From positions 1-40,082 of the forward strand of contig JALNZU010000028.1 in assembly GCA_023229245.1 (NCBI GenBank): DNA of 40,082 nucleotides, given 5' to 3'. Source of the stretch: Bacteroidales bacterium (GTDB taxonomy: Bacteria > Bacteroidota > Bacteroidia > Bacteroidales > F082). The notes under the pieces are model-generated. The model worked only from the letters and a program-made list of their open reading frames with translations, ran no database searches and was not told the origin of the DNA. The stretch's first letter is position 1. The number at the start of each line of letters is the position of its first letter. The translations under genes and the position numbers were made by a program. Below are positions 9,211 through 17,323 of this stretch, piece after piece.

Positions 9211-9909
9211 TCAAAGTTGATGCAGGGTTTGTAGATAGGAATCTAAATAAAAAGCTTTTTCTTTGGATTTGTATTGCTGGATATAGCGAGGGTGATCGAG
9301 TACATGTATTTCATTAAAAAAATGATGTGCTGCATTGAGCTTTTTGATATACTCGGCATTTTTCTTTCCTAACACAACAACTTCTGATGTGTCAATACCT
9401 AAGTTTATGTGTTGTTTAACAGTTTGAACCATAAACCTGCTCACTGCTTCAAAAAGAGTTTTGCTGTCATAATAATTTGCGTTTAGCCAGCTTCCAGAAG
9501 TAGTCTTCTGGACTATAGCCAACGGAAAAGGCGAGTTAATATAAAATTTCTTGTAAAACTCATCTACCCCTCCGTAATAGGTTATAAGATCATACACAAA
9601 GACCGAAGACACCTCATGTGTTTTAACAGTTTTCATAGTGATACCGCAATATTCTTGCAGGCGCTTGGTATCGGAAAAAGGCACACCGGTAGCCCCTGCA
9701 CCATGACGTCCTGGATTGATGCCGATAATAAATTTCCGGGTTTGGGTGTCGCTGTAAAATCTGGTATAAAACTTTTCCATCACTTCTACTACCTCTGGAT
9801 TGTCCTCAAACGGATTCAACACCTTGAAGCCATCGGGCAGCCGGTCGGTAAAATGAAGGTTTTTGTTGAACGAAATAACTCTTTCAGCAAAAGTTTGATG
9901 TGCATTCAT
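9211..9909 (-). CDS. SMUG2-type uracil-DNA glycosylase family protein (DUF4918)
   Basis: A base-excision-repair glycosylase of the uracil-DNA glycosylase superfamily, 232 residues from the preferred start. The superfamily's first active-site motif appears as IIGINPGRHGAGATGVPF, as in SMUG-like enzymes, and the second as HVLDHPRYI near the C-terminus. FVYDLITYYGG and SGSWLNANYYD in between match the SMUG2/DUF4918 pattern I know from Bacteroidota. The ATG at 9909 (MNAHQTFAERVI) is chosen over one 45 bases upstream because family members begin close to the TFAERV segment. The likely role is removal of uracil or oxidised pyrimidines from DNA. It lies downstream of, but separated by a strong terminator from, the tyrosine phenol-lyase gene. 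Confidence 0.82.
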   Translation of the reverse strand: MNAHQTFAERVISFNKNLHFTDRLPDGFKVLNPFEDNPEVVEVMEKFYTRFYSDTQTRKFIIGINPGRHGAGATGVPFSDTKRLQEYCGITMKTVKTHEVSSVFVYDLITYYGGVDEFYKKFYINSPFPLAIVQKTTSGSWLNANYYDSKTLFEAVSRFMVQTVKQHINLGIDTSEVVVLGKKNAEYIKKLNAAHHFFNEIHVLDHPRYIQQYKSKEKAFYLDSYLQTLHQL

Positions 9910-9966
9910 AAGGCAACAGATTAAGTATGCAAGTATCGGAAAAATATTGCTCAAGTAAAATCAAAA

Positions 9967-10004
9967 CTGATCCGGCAACTGTAGGGGTTCAGTTGCCGGA
10001 TCAG
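9967..10004 (-). terminator. Strong terminator of the tyrosine phenol-lyase gene
   Basis: A perfect 15-bp GC-rich inverted repeat (CTGATCCGGCAACTG and complement) with an 8-nt loop, followed on the minus strand by TTTTGATTTT. It lies 50 bases after the stop at 10054. Confidence 0.85.
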
Positions 10005-10053
10005 TGAAGATATTTTGGCTATGGTTTCTGTAACAAGACCAGTATAGCTTTTC

Positions 10054-11436
10054 TTAGAGCGGCTCAAACCTGGCTTGAAAGAAGCGCAGATATTTAGGCT
10101 CATACACCATTTTCAATCCTTTGATACGGTCTCTTTTCTCAAACACTTCGGCTGTGGATTCGGCAATGACATCCATATGTGCTTGTGTATAAACTCTTCT
10201 GGGTACAGTAAAGCGTACTAACTCCAGGTTAGGATAATAGTTCTCGCCATTGGGTTTTCTCCCGGCTGATACAATTCCTCTTTCCATGGTTCTTACACCC
10301 GAATCTAGATAGATTTCGGCTGCCAAGGTTTGAGCAGGGAACAAATCCTGTTTCAGATGAGGCAGAAAAGCCTTGGCATCTATAAATATACCATGGCCTC
10401 CAATAGGTTTTACAATAGGTATCCCAAATTCTATCATTCGGTTTCCAAGGTATTCGACCTGCCCCACACGTGCTCTCTGGTGGTGTTCATCCATGCTTTC
10501 GGCTATACCTACTGCAACGGCTTCCATGTCTCTTCCTGCCATACCACCGTATGTGTGCAGTCCTTCATACACTACCACTAAGTTTCTGGCTTCTTCAAAT
10601 ATGTCCCAATCGTTTATGGCCAGAAAGCCGCCTATGTTTACAAGGGCATCCTTTTTCGCACTCATGGTAGCTCCATCGGTATACGAGCAAATCTCCAATA
10701 CAATTTCTTTTATGCTCTTATCCTGATACCCATTTTCACGCTGTTGAATGAAATACGCATTTTCGGCTACTCTTGTCATATCATGTATGATCCGAATGCC
10801 GTGTTTGTGTGTATATTCTCTCAATGCTTTCAGATTCGCCATACTCACAGGCTGTCCACCGGCCATATTCACATTAGTTGCCACACATACATAAGGTATC
10901 TTTTCGGCTCCGTATTGCCTGACTACAGCATCTAACTTATCAAGATCGACATTCCCTTTAAAAGGATGTTCGTTAGTTGGGTCATGGGCCTCATCAATAA
11001 TTATATCTACAAAAGTACCACCGGCTAACTCCTGATGCAGCCGGGTAGTAGTGAAATACATATTACCAGGCACTATATCGCCTTTTTTTATCAGTATTTG
11101 TGAGATCAGATTCTCGGCTGCCCGCCCCTGATGCGTAGGAACTACATATTTATAGCCGTAATGTGTTTGGATAGTCTCCTCTAAAATATAATAGCTTTTG
11201 CTTCCGGCATATGCTTCATCACCGGTCATAAAAGCACTCCATTGCCGGTCGCTCATGGCATTAGTGCCGCTATCGGTCAACAAATCAATATATACATCAT
11301 CGGCATGCAGCAAGAAGGTATTATATCCTGCATCCTGCAATGCTTTTAATCTTTCCTCACGAGTTGTCATCTTAAGCAGTTCAACCATCTTCATCCGATA
11401 AGGCTCTGCCCATGAACGTCTTTTAGGTGTTTCCAT
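10054..11436 (-). CDS. tpl: Tyrosine phenol-lyase (beta-eliminating lyase)
   Basis: PLP-dependent enzyme that splits L-tyrosine into phenol, pyruvate and ammonia (and can run in reverse). Conserved landmarks of the tryptophanase/TPL family, numbered from the ATG at 11436: YIDLLTDSGTNAMSD (49-63), GDEAYAGS (72-79), PTHQGRAAEN (100-109), and the PLP lysine in TMSAKKD (K262). Two features point to TPL rather than tryptophanase. One is MYFTTTRLHQE, with the threonine that TPL uses and tryptophanase replaces. The other is VRTMERGIVSAG, with the arginine of the ERG triplet that binds the tyrosine hydroxyl; tryptophanases I recall have EIG there. 460 residues, close to the 456 of the Citrobacter enzyme. 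An in-frame ATG lies 51 bases further upstream but adds residues absent from relatives. Confidence 0.9.
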   Translation of the reverse strand: METPKRRSWAEPYRMKMVELLKMTTREERLKALQDAGYNTFLLHADDVYIDLLTDSGTNAMSDRQWSAFMTGDEAYAGSKSYYILEETIQTHYGYKYVVPTHQGRAAENLISQILIKKGDIVPGNMYFTTTRLHQELAGGTFVDIIIDEAHDPTNEHPFKGNVDLDKLDAVVRQYGAEKIPYVCVATNVNMAGGQPVSMANLKALREYTHKHGIRIIHDMTRVAENAYFIQQRENGYQDKSIKEIVLEICSYTDGATMSAKKDALVNIGGFLAINDWDIFEEARNLVVVYEGLHTYGGMAGRDMEAVAVGIAESMDEHHQRARVGQVEYLGNRMIEFGIPIVKPIGGHGIFIDAKAFLPHLKQDLFPAQTLAAEIYLDSGVRTMERGIVSAGRKPNGENYYPNLELVRFTVPRRVYTQAHMDVIAESTAEVFEKRDRIKGLKMVYEPKYLRFFQARFEPL

Positions 11437-11630
11437 GTTTTCTTGAAATTTAATTAGACTTTGATCTGTGTTATAAATAGTTGGCAAAATAAAGTAAAAT
11501 TGTTCAGGAATACCTATAAACCATTTCTTTTATACGCAGCTATAAATCTTTGGCGTACTTTATCAAGCGTGTTCCCTGAAATATTCTTTTCAAAGGAAGA
11601 GTAAAAAATAATTTTTTTCAACTAATATCG

Positions 11631-12962
11631 CTACAGTAGTTTACCGGCTAAAAATACGGCAGCTATACTGAAGTAGATCACCAAACCTGTTACGTCCACT
11701 AATGTTGCCACAAATGGAGCTGATGCGGTGGCCGGGTCAAGCTTTATCTTTCGGAGGATAAAAGGGATGAGCGAGCCCGAGAGTGTCCCCCATAACACTA
11801 TGAATATCAACGATACCGCTACTGTCATACCTATAGCAAACCAATATATACCGTAATCATAGATATGGGCTTTTTGCCATATAAAAATCCGAAGAAAGCC
11901 TATGGCACCGAGTATCAATCCGAGTGTCAGGCCTGAGAAAATTTCTTTCCTCATGACATACCACCAGTCTTTAAGCTTAAGCTCTTGCAGTGCCATAGCT
12001 CTAATGATGAGTGAGGCGGCCTGCGAGCCTGAGTTCCCTCCGCTGGAGATGATCAAGGGAACGAACAGTGCCAACACCACCGCTTTTTCTATCTCTTCAT
12101 CGAAATAGCCCATAGCAGAGGCAGTAAACATCTCGCCTATGAAAAGGATCACCAACCATCCAGCTCTTTTACGTACTAATTCAATCCAGGGGGTATTGGT
12201 ATATGAAAGATCAAGCCCTTCTACACCCCCAAATTTCTGGATATCTTCGGTATCGCGTTCTTTCATGCGATCAAAAATATCGTCAAACGTTACTATACCT
12301 ACCAATGTTCCATGCTCGGTAACTATGGGTAAAGAAGAGCGATCGTATTTATCAAAAATAGTAAATCCTTCTTCCATTGGGGTAGTAGTCTGTATGCTGA
12401 CACAGGTATAGTCCATCAGTTCGGATATAGGTGTTGAACTGTCGGCCATCAAGAGCTGCCCTATCTTAAGGTCGTCAATAAGTTTGTTATGCTCATCAAC
12501 GATATAGATATAGGTAAGTGTTTCAGCTTTTCGTCCATGTTTTTTGATGTGGTCTAATACCTGCTTCACCGTCCAATGCGGTCGGGCTTGCACATAATTA
12601 GGCGTCATCAAACGGGCGATACAATCTTTTGGATAACCTATCAGGTTCAAAGCTAATTCACGCTCTTCGTCATCTAACAAATTCACGACCTCTTTGATCA
12701 GGTCGTCAGGAAAATCTTCTAAAAGAGAAGTTCTGTCATCAGGATTCAGGTTGTTTAACACATCGGCTAGTTCTTTATCGCTAAGCGATCGTACTATATC
12801 CTGCTGGACATCCAACTCAAAGTAGGGGAATACCTCCGATTTCTTTTCACTTGTAAGCAATAAAAACGAGAGGTTACGACTTTTCTGATCTAATTGTTCC
12901 AGTTGCTCGGCTATATCAGCCGGGTGCTGGTCCTGCATTCTTAAAATATTCATATCATCCAC
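11631..12962 (-). CDS. mgtE: Magnesium transporter MgtE
   Basis: Inner-membrane Mg2+ channel, 443 residues. The order is the usual one: acidic N-terminal superhelical domain (residues 1-125, with DQHPADIAEQLEQL and LNPDDRTSLLEDFPDD); tandem CBS domains (about 130-250, beginning RLMTPNYVQA, with DRSSLPIVTEHGTLVGIVTFDDIFD); connecting helix; then five membrane segments from about 265. The pore signature PLIISSGGNSGSQAASLIIRA is intact, as is the DPATASAPFVATLVDVTGLVIYF stretch in the last two helices (residues about 408-430). In this family the cytosolic domains sense Mg2+ and close the pore. The 200-nt upstream leader contains hairpins that could add RNA-level control. Confidence 0.96.
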   Translation of the reverse strand: MDDMNILRMQDQHPADIAEQLEQLDQKSRNLSFLLLTSEKKSEVFPYFELDVQQDIVRSLSDKELADVLNNLNPDDRTSLLEDFPDDLIKEVVNLLDDEERELALNLIGYPKDCIARLMTPNYVQARPHWTVKQVLDHIKKHGRKAETLTYIYIVDEHNKLIDDLKIGQLLMADSSTPISELMDYTCVSIQTTTPMEEGFTIFDKYDRSSLPIVTEHGTLVGIVTFDDIFDRMKERDTEDIQKFGGVEGLDLSYTNTPWIELVRKRAGWLVILFIGEMFTASAMGYFDEEIEKAVVLALFVPLIISSGGNSGSQAASLIIRAMALQELKLKDWWYVMRKEIFSGLTLGLILGAIGFLRIFIWQKAHIYDYGIYWFAIGMTVAVSLIFIVLWGTLSGSLIPFILRKIKLDPATASAPFVATLVDVTGLVIYFSIAAVFLAGKLL

Positions 12963-13160
12963 GTTTTAAAGCTGCTGCTGTTTCATCAAATAGTTGCAAC
13001 CGAATGTTGCAAAAAAGACAAACGATCAGCAAGCGATCCATAAAACTCAGTGCTTAAGGCACTGTTCTCTTCTATCAAAAAAGCAATTCAGCGAAATTCC
13101 CGGGCTTATACACGAAAGTTATTTTTCGTGTTGGCAGTCACACCTTATTTAATAAGCACA
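12963..13160 (-). promoter_or_regulatory. Long structured 5' leader of mgtE
   Basis: From the -7 box at 13161-13168 to the ATG at 12962 lies a leader of about 190 nt without an ORF of note. It contains two perfect hairpins: ACACGAAA/TTTTCGTGT at 13110-13131 (5-nt loop) and CAGTGC/GCACTG at 13048-13064 (5-nt loop). A long structured leader before an Mg2+ transporter could be regulatory, but I do not recognise a known Mg2+ riboswitch class in it. Confidence 0.35.
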
Positions 13161-13168
13161 CAAAAGTA
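13161..13168 (-). promoter_or_regulatory. -7 box of mgtE
   Basis: TACTTTTG on the minus strand, a perfect TAnnTTTG within the divergent mgtE-pdxA region (12963-13349). No good -33 TTG was seen. Between this box and the pdxA box the remaining 150 bases hold nothing else recognisable. Confidence 0.45.
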
Positions 13169-13320
13169 CGCATTAGCTTGTAAACTCTTGCTATAATCAA
13201 CAAAAAAATACGCTATCCACTTCTTTTGATATATTTTTCAAGCTCTGCTTCACAATTGATGTGCACAGATGCTCGGGTATCTTTTCGCCTGTTGGCAGAA
13301 TCTTAGAGAAAAAATTCAAG

Positions 13321-13328
13321 TACATTTG
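13321..13328 (+). promoter_or_regulatory. -7 box of the pdxA-murF/alr operon
   Basis: TACATTTG, a perfect TAnnTTTG, 21 bases before the ATG at 13350. This predicts a leader of about 15 nt. Confidence 0.5.
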
Positions 13329-13349
13329 CCTAAAATTTGATATATAATT

Positions 13350-14420
13350 ATGGAAACGGTTCCTTCATCCGGTGAACGTATTCGTGTAGGTATCACCCAT
13401 GGCGATATAAACGGTATCAATTATGAAATCATCATCAAAGTTTTTAACGATGCCCGCATGCTTGATTTCTTTACTCCCGTTATTTACGGTCACTCACGCG
13501 TAGCCTCGTTTTATCGTAAAAACCTACAGTTAGGCGATACTCCTTTTAACCTGATCAAAGATGCCTCATTAGCTCATACACACAGGATAAATATTATCAA
13601 TATTACTGAAAACGACTTGTTAGTTCAAATGGGTAGCAGCACTGAATTAGCTGGTGAGGCAGCTTTCAAAGCTTTAGAGATGGCTGTCAGCGACCTGAAG
13701 AACAATCTGATAGATGTGTTGGTTACTGCCCCTATCAATAAACAAAATATACAGTCAGCCGCATTTAGCTTTCCTGGACATACGGAATACCTTGCTTCCC
13801 GCTTTGATGCTCCCAATCCACTGATGTTGATGGTTTGGGAGAGTTTACGCATAGGAACCGTTACCGGTCATGTCCCCCTGGCCTCAGTCCCCACTCAAAT
13901 TACAAGCAAACTGATCATTCAAAAGCTAAGTACCCTACATCACAGCCTGTTTTACGATTTCGGGATTCAGAAGCCTAAGATTGCAGTTCTTGGTCTTAAC
14001 CCTCATGCAGGAGATGGGGGGCTGTTGGGTCAAGAAGAAAAGGAAGTCATTTTTCCGGCTTTGAATACCGCTCGGAAAGAACACGACATATTAGCTTTTG
14101 GCCCTTTCTCAGCCGACGGATTTTTTGGAACAGGCCATTGGAAACAGTACGATGCGGTGCTAGCTATGTATCACGATCAGGGATTGATCCCTTTTAAAAG
14201 TATTGCTTTTGAGGGCGGGGTCAATTTTACAGCAGGGCTACCATTTATCCGAACATCACCTGCACACGGTACTGCCTACGAGTTAGCGGGAAAGAATCAA
14301 GCTTCGGAAGCCTCGTTCCGACAAGCTATCTATCTTGCGTTAGATACATACAGAAACCGTCGGCACCAGATCGAATTAGAGCAGAACGCTTTGAAACCTG
14401 CACAGGAATCAAACGAATAA
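13350..14420 (+). CDS. pdxA: 4-hydroxythreonine-4-phosphate dehydrogenase
   Basis: NAD-dependent cytosolic enzyme of the DXP-dependent pyridoxal-5'-phosphate pathway; its product is condensed by PdxJ. 356 residues. Metal-ligand histidines are seen in FSFPGHTEYLA, LGLNPHAGDGGLLGQEE and LAMYHDQGLIPFK, and the N-terminal ITHGDINGINYEI is the usual VTxGDPxGIGxE segment in its Bacteroidota form. The C-terminal TSPAHGTAYELAGKNQAS is typical. It begins shortly after a good -7 box and is followed 3 nt later by murF-alr, so the two are almost certainly co-transcribed. Alanine racemase needs PLP, which makes the pairing sensible. Confidence 0.96.
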   Translation: METVPSSGERIRVGITHGDINGINYEIIIKVFNDARMLDFFTPVIYGHSRVASFYRKNLQLGDTPFNLIKDASLAHTHRINIINITENDLLVQMGSSTELAGEAAFKALEMAVSDLKNNLIDVLVTAPINKQNIQSAAFSFPGHTEYLASRFDAPNPLMLMVWESLRIGTVTGHVPLASVPTQITSKLIIQKLSTLHHSLFYDFGIQKPKIAVLGLNPHAGDGGLLGQEEKEVIFPALNTARKEHDILAFGPFSADGFFGTGHWKQYDAVLAMYHDQGLIPFKSIAFEGGVNFTAGLPFIRTSPAHGTAYELAGKNQASEASFRQAIYLALDTYRNRRHQIELEQNALKPAQESNE

Positions 14421-14423
14421 GGC

Positions 14424-16922
14424 ATGCCAACCAACCATGCATATTATACCCCAACCGAGCTTGCCCGACTCATGAAGGGGAAACTCACCTCAGCATCCGC
14501 CGATAAGATACTTATCTCACTGCTACTGACCGACTCCCGTAAAGTGCTAATGCCAGCACAAAGCTGCTTCTTTGCAATAAAAACTAATAGAAATGACGGA
14601 CATGCATATATTCATGATCTGATTGCCAAAGGAGTACGCTGTTTTGTGGTTAGTAGCACTGACCGGCTGCCATTGAACAACCCAACACTCTGCTTTATAA
14701 TAGTTGAAGACAGCTTAGAGGCTCTGCAACAATTAACCGAAGCTCACAGAAGCATGTTCACAATACCGGTCATCGGTATTACCGGTAGCAACGGAAAAAC
14801 TATAGTTAAAGAATGGTTGGCACAACTTCTTGCTCCATATAAAAAAATTGTTCGCAGCCCAAACAGCTATAACTCACAAATAGGGGTTCCACTTTCAGTA
14901 TGGCAAATGGGTAGCCAGTATGAGATGGGGTTGTTCGAAGCAGGTATTTCACTACCGGGCGAGATGGAGAAGCTGCAAAAGATCATACAACCCGTGATGG
15001 GTGTTTTTACAAATATTGGACCGGCACATGCTTCAGGATTTGAAAACATATATCAAAAAATTGACGAAAAACTAAAGCTGTTCAGCAAATCCGACATATT
15101 GTTTTATTGCAGCGACCACCACCTCTTAACTGAACGGATCAAGGCGAACGAACTTGAAAAAAAGATGCAGCTGATCAGCTGGGGAAGAGGACAAGGAAAC
15201 TATTTACAACTTATCGAATCACATACACAAAACGGACAAACTCATCTTAACGCATTGATAGCCGGACAAATGCAACAGATTATGATCCCGTTTACCGATG
15301 CAGCTTCCATCGAGAATGCCTTACATTGCTGGAATGTTTGTACTTATTTAGGTATGGATCAGAATGCTATTGCAGCGGGGATGACCCATCTCACACCAAT
15401 AGCTATGCGGTTGGAACTGCGTGAAGGCACCAACCACAGCACACTGATCAACGATTTTTATAATTCGGATATATATTCCTTGTCGGTTGCTCTGGATTTT
15501 CTGCAACAACAAGTACAACATCCTAGAAAAGTCTTGCTACTATCCGATATATTGGAAAGCGATCTATCTGAAGATGAATTGTATAAGCAAGTAGCACATT
15601 TATTGCAAACCAAACCGGTTGACTATCTGATAGGTGTAGGTGAGTCTCTCACACGCTACTCCAAGCTTTTTCCCGTTGCCATGTCAGACTTTTTTAAGAC
15701 TACCGAGCAGCTTCTAGATGCATTATCTAAGCTGCACTTAGCCAATAGTGCCATATTGCTTAAAGGTGCCCGGCGTTTTGGATTTGAGCAGATCAGCATG
15801 CTGCTGCAACAAAAAGCTCATGAAACAGTGTTGGAGGTTAGGTTGAACAACCTCATACATAATATTCATTACTATAGAAGCTTATTAAAACCCTCAACCA
15901 AACTCATGGTGATGGTGAAAGCATTTAGTTACGGCAGCGGAAGCTACGAGATCGCATCAGCTTTACAGTATCACCGGATAGATTATCTGGCTGTTGCATA
16001 TGCCGATGAAGGTGTTGAACTGCGAAAAGCCGGAATTGAACTGCCTATCATGGTGATGAGCCCTGAAGCTGAGAGTATTACATCCGTTTTAAACTATAAC
16101 TTAGAACCAGAAATCTACAATTTCAGAATATTGAACTTGTTAGAAGCATCGCTTAGACAGCATACTATCAGCGATTCAACTGTTAGAATCCACCTGAAGA
16201 TAGATACCGGAATGCGTAGGCTAGGCTTTGAGATCAATGAACTAAACCAACTGATTCAACAGTTGAAAAGCAATCCACAAATACGGGTTATTTCGGTCTT
16301 TTCGCATTTAGCTGCCAGCGAGAGTTCAGTTCACGATGCTTTTTCATTACAACAAATCCAGCAGTTTGAAGCTGCTTGCATAAAGTTGGAACAAGGCTTA
16401 GGCTATAGGTTTGATCGCCATATACTGAATTCGGCCGGAATCATTCGTTTCCCAAAAGCACAATACGAAATGGTCAGATTAGGGATAGGAGCATACGGCA
16501 TAGCTACTACCGAGAGCGAATCAGATTTTCTCGAACCGGTCTTAGCACTTAAGTCAACTATTACGCAGATTAAAAAAGTTAAGGCCGGAGAAACCATAGG
16601 TTACAACCGAAGCGGCAAAACCTTACGCAATAGTGTGATAGGCATAGTACCTATAGGATATGCCGATGGACTGCCCAGAGCTTTATCGAATGGGAAAGCG
16701 AATCTTTATGTCAATGGACAGGCCTCTCCAATCATAGGAAATATTTGTATGGATATGTGTATGATCGATCTGACCGGCCTTCAAGCTTCAGAAGGAGATG
16801 AAGTAGTGATATTTGATACTCAACACAAGCTTACGCAATTGGCTATGGCATCCAATACCATTGCATACGAGTTGCTTACCCGAATCTCAAGACGTGTAAA
16901 ACGTATTTATGTACAGGAATGA
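14424..16922 (+). CDS. murF-alr: Bifunctional MurF ligase / alanine racemase
   Basis: A fusion of two peptidoglycan-precursor enzymes in 832 residues. Residues 1 to about 465 are MurF (UDP-MurNAc-tripeptide:D-Ala-D-Ala ligase), with N-terminal Mur domain, ATP loop GITGSNGKTIVKEW (118-131), NSQIGVPLSVW, and EAGISLPGEMEKL. Residues about 470-832 are alanine racemase, with the PLP lysine in MVMVKAFSYGSG (K499), the DTGMRRLGF segment, and the second catalytic tyrosine in TIGYNRSGKT (Y727); GYADGLPRAL and NICMDMCMIDL follow. Such fusions are common in Bacteroidota and put D-Ala production next to its use. In the ATP loop the residue after GKT is isoleucine (GKTIVKE), where many MurF have a small residue; function should be retained. 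It ends at a strong hairpin shared with the convergent RNA gene. Confidence 0.97.
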   Translation: MPTNHAYYTPTELARLMKGKLTSASADKILISLLLTDSRKVLMPAQSCFFAIKTNRNDGHAYIHDLIAKGVRCFVVSSTDRLPLNNPTLCFIIVEDSLEALQQLTEAHRSMFTIPVIGITGSNGKTIVKEWLAQLLAPYKKIVRSPNSYNSQIGVPLSVWQMGSQYEMGLFEAGISLPGEMEKLQKIIQPVMGVFTNIGPAHASGFENIYQKIDEKLKLFSKSDILFYCSDHHLLTERIKANELEKKMQLISWGRGQGNYLQLIESHTQNGQTHLNALIAGQMQQIMIPFTDAASIENALHCWNVCTYLGMDQNAIAAGMTHLTPIAMRLELREGTNHSTLINDFYNSDIYSLSVALDFLQQQVQHPRKVLLLSDILESDLSEDELYKQVAHLLQTKPVDYLIGVGESLTRYSKLFPVAMSDFFKTTEQLLDALSKLHLANSAILLKGARRFGFEQISMLLQQKAHETVLEVRLNNLIHNIHYYRSLLKPSTKLMVMVKAFSYGSGSYEIASALQYHRIDYLAVAYADEGVELRKAGIELPIMVMSPEAESITSVLNYNLEPEIYNFRILNLLEASLRQHTISDSTVRIHLKIDTGMRRLGFEINELNQLIQQLKSNPQIRVISVFSHLAASESSVHDAFSLQQIQQFEAACIKLEQGLGYRFDRHILNSAGIIRFPKAQYEMVRLGIGAYGIATTESESDFLEPVLALKSTITQIKKVKAGETIGYNRSGKTLRNSVIGIVPIGYADGLPRALSNGKANLYVNGQASPIIGNICMDMCMIDLTGLQASEGDEVVIFDTQHKLTQLAMASNTIAYELLTRISRRVKRIYVQE

Positions 16923-16930
16923 GGCAGACA

Positions 16931-17250
16931 TAAAAAAACCGGAAACCCATATTTTGAGGTATCGGTTTCCGGTTCACTTTTTGTCGGTCTTAAGCCCGAC
17001 TCAAGTGACAGGTCTTTGTTAGCTGAGTTTCGGTTCTGGTCATTGACTTTTCCCCTACTTCTCAGGAGATCTTATGTCCCACTTTTTTTTAGGAAGTCGA
17101 ACCTAGTAAATCTCCAAACTTTCTGGCGCATTCCTCCGGTTTTGCTGCTCGAAGAGCTGCGCTACCGTTGGTTACTGTTGTCCTCAATGAACTTTTTGAC
17201 AAGTTTGATGATAGGCTTTCAGACGCTTAGTTTGCCTTATTCGAACCTGC
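16931..17250 (-). ncRNA. Predicted structured small RNA of about 320 nt, family not recognised
   Basis: A minus-strand transcription unit with no plausible protein. A near-ideal promoter (17255-17286) starts it near 17250, and a perfect 11-bp hairpin with seven T ends it near 16931. All three minus frames are broken by stops; the longest ATG-initiated frame is 19 codons (MRQKVWRFTRFDFLKKSGT, preceded by GGAGGA). The transcript can form nested stems: 5' GGCAGGT (17250-17244) with ACCTGTC (17013-17007); TTGTC/GACAA (17178-17202); GCGCA/TGCGC (17126-17162) enclosing GCTC-TTC-GAGC; GGAGAT/ATCTCC (17065-17115); and GTCGG/CCGAC (16983-17000). I looked for marks of RNase P RNA (GAGGAAAGTCC), tmRNA (tag ORF, CCA end) and SRP RNA (GGAAG/AGCAGC helix) and found none. 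A 6S-like or Bacteroidales-specific RNA is possible. Confidence 0.6.
16937..16974. terminator. Bidirectional terminator between murF-alr and the minus-strand RNA
   Basis: Perfect 11-bp repeat AACCGGAAACC / GGTTTCCGGTT. On the minus strand it is followed by seven T, a textbook end for the RNA gene; on the plus strand by CACTTTTTG, sufficient to end murF-alr 15 bases after its stop. Confidence 0.85.
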
Positions 17251-17254
17251 CCTA

Positions 17255-17286
17255 CAAAGATACGACTTTTGAGGTGCCTTTGTCAA
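17255..17286 (-). promoter_or_regulatory. Promoter of the predicted small RNA
   Basis: On the minus strand TTG (17286-17284, within TTGACA), exactly 21 nt, then TATCTTTG (17262-17255). The same TTG-N21-TAnnTTTG spacing occurs upstream of the SPFH gene and the glycosyltransferase gene, which supports it as a real vegetative promoter. Confidence 0.7.
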
Positions 17287-17323
17287 GAAAAATGACCGGA
17301 AGTTGTTAACTATCAATCAACAC

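Noticed and set aside
10373..10726. 117-codon plus-strand frame inside the tyrosine phenol-lyase gene
   Set aside because: Antisense shadow; the opposite strand encodes conserved PLP-enzyme motifs throughout.
17090..17105. tRNA T-arm or tmRNA piece (GGTTCGACTTCC)
   Set aside because: No acceptor stem, anticodon arm, CCA end or tag reading frame could be fitted around it.
17100..17215. Broken histone H1/HU-like gene on the minus strand
   Set aside because: Fragments such as KLVKKFIEDN and NGSAALRAAK look faintly histone-like, but they lie in different frames, no ATG precedes them, and the nested stems explain the sequence better.
17016..17309. 97-codon plus-strand open frame (FFRKSNLVNLQTFW...) across the RNA region
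   Set aside because: It has no plus-strand promoter, has an odd Leu/Ser/Arg-rich composition typical of antisense frames, and lies opposite a clear minus-strand promoter and terminator.
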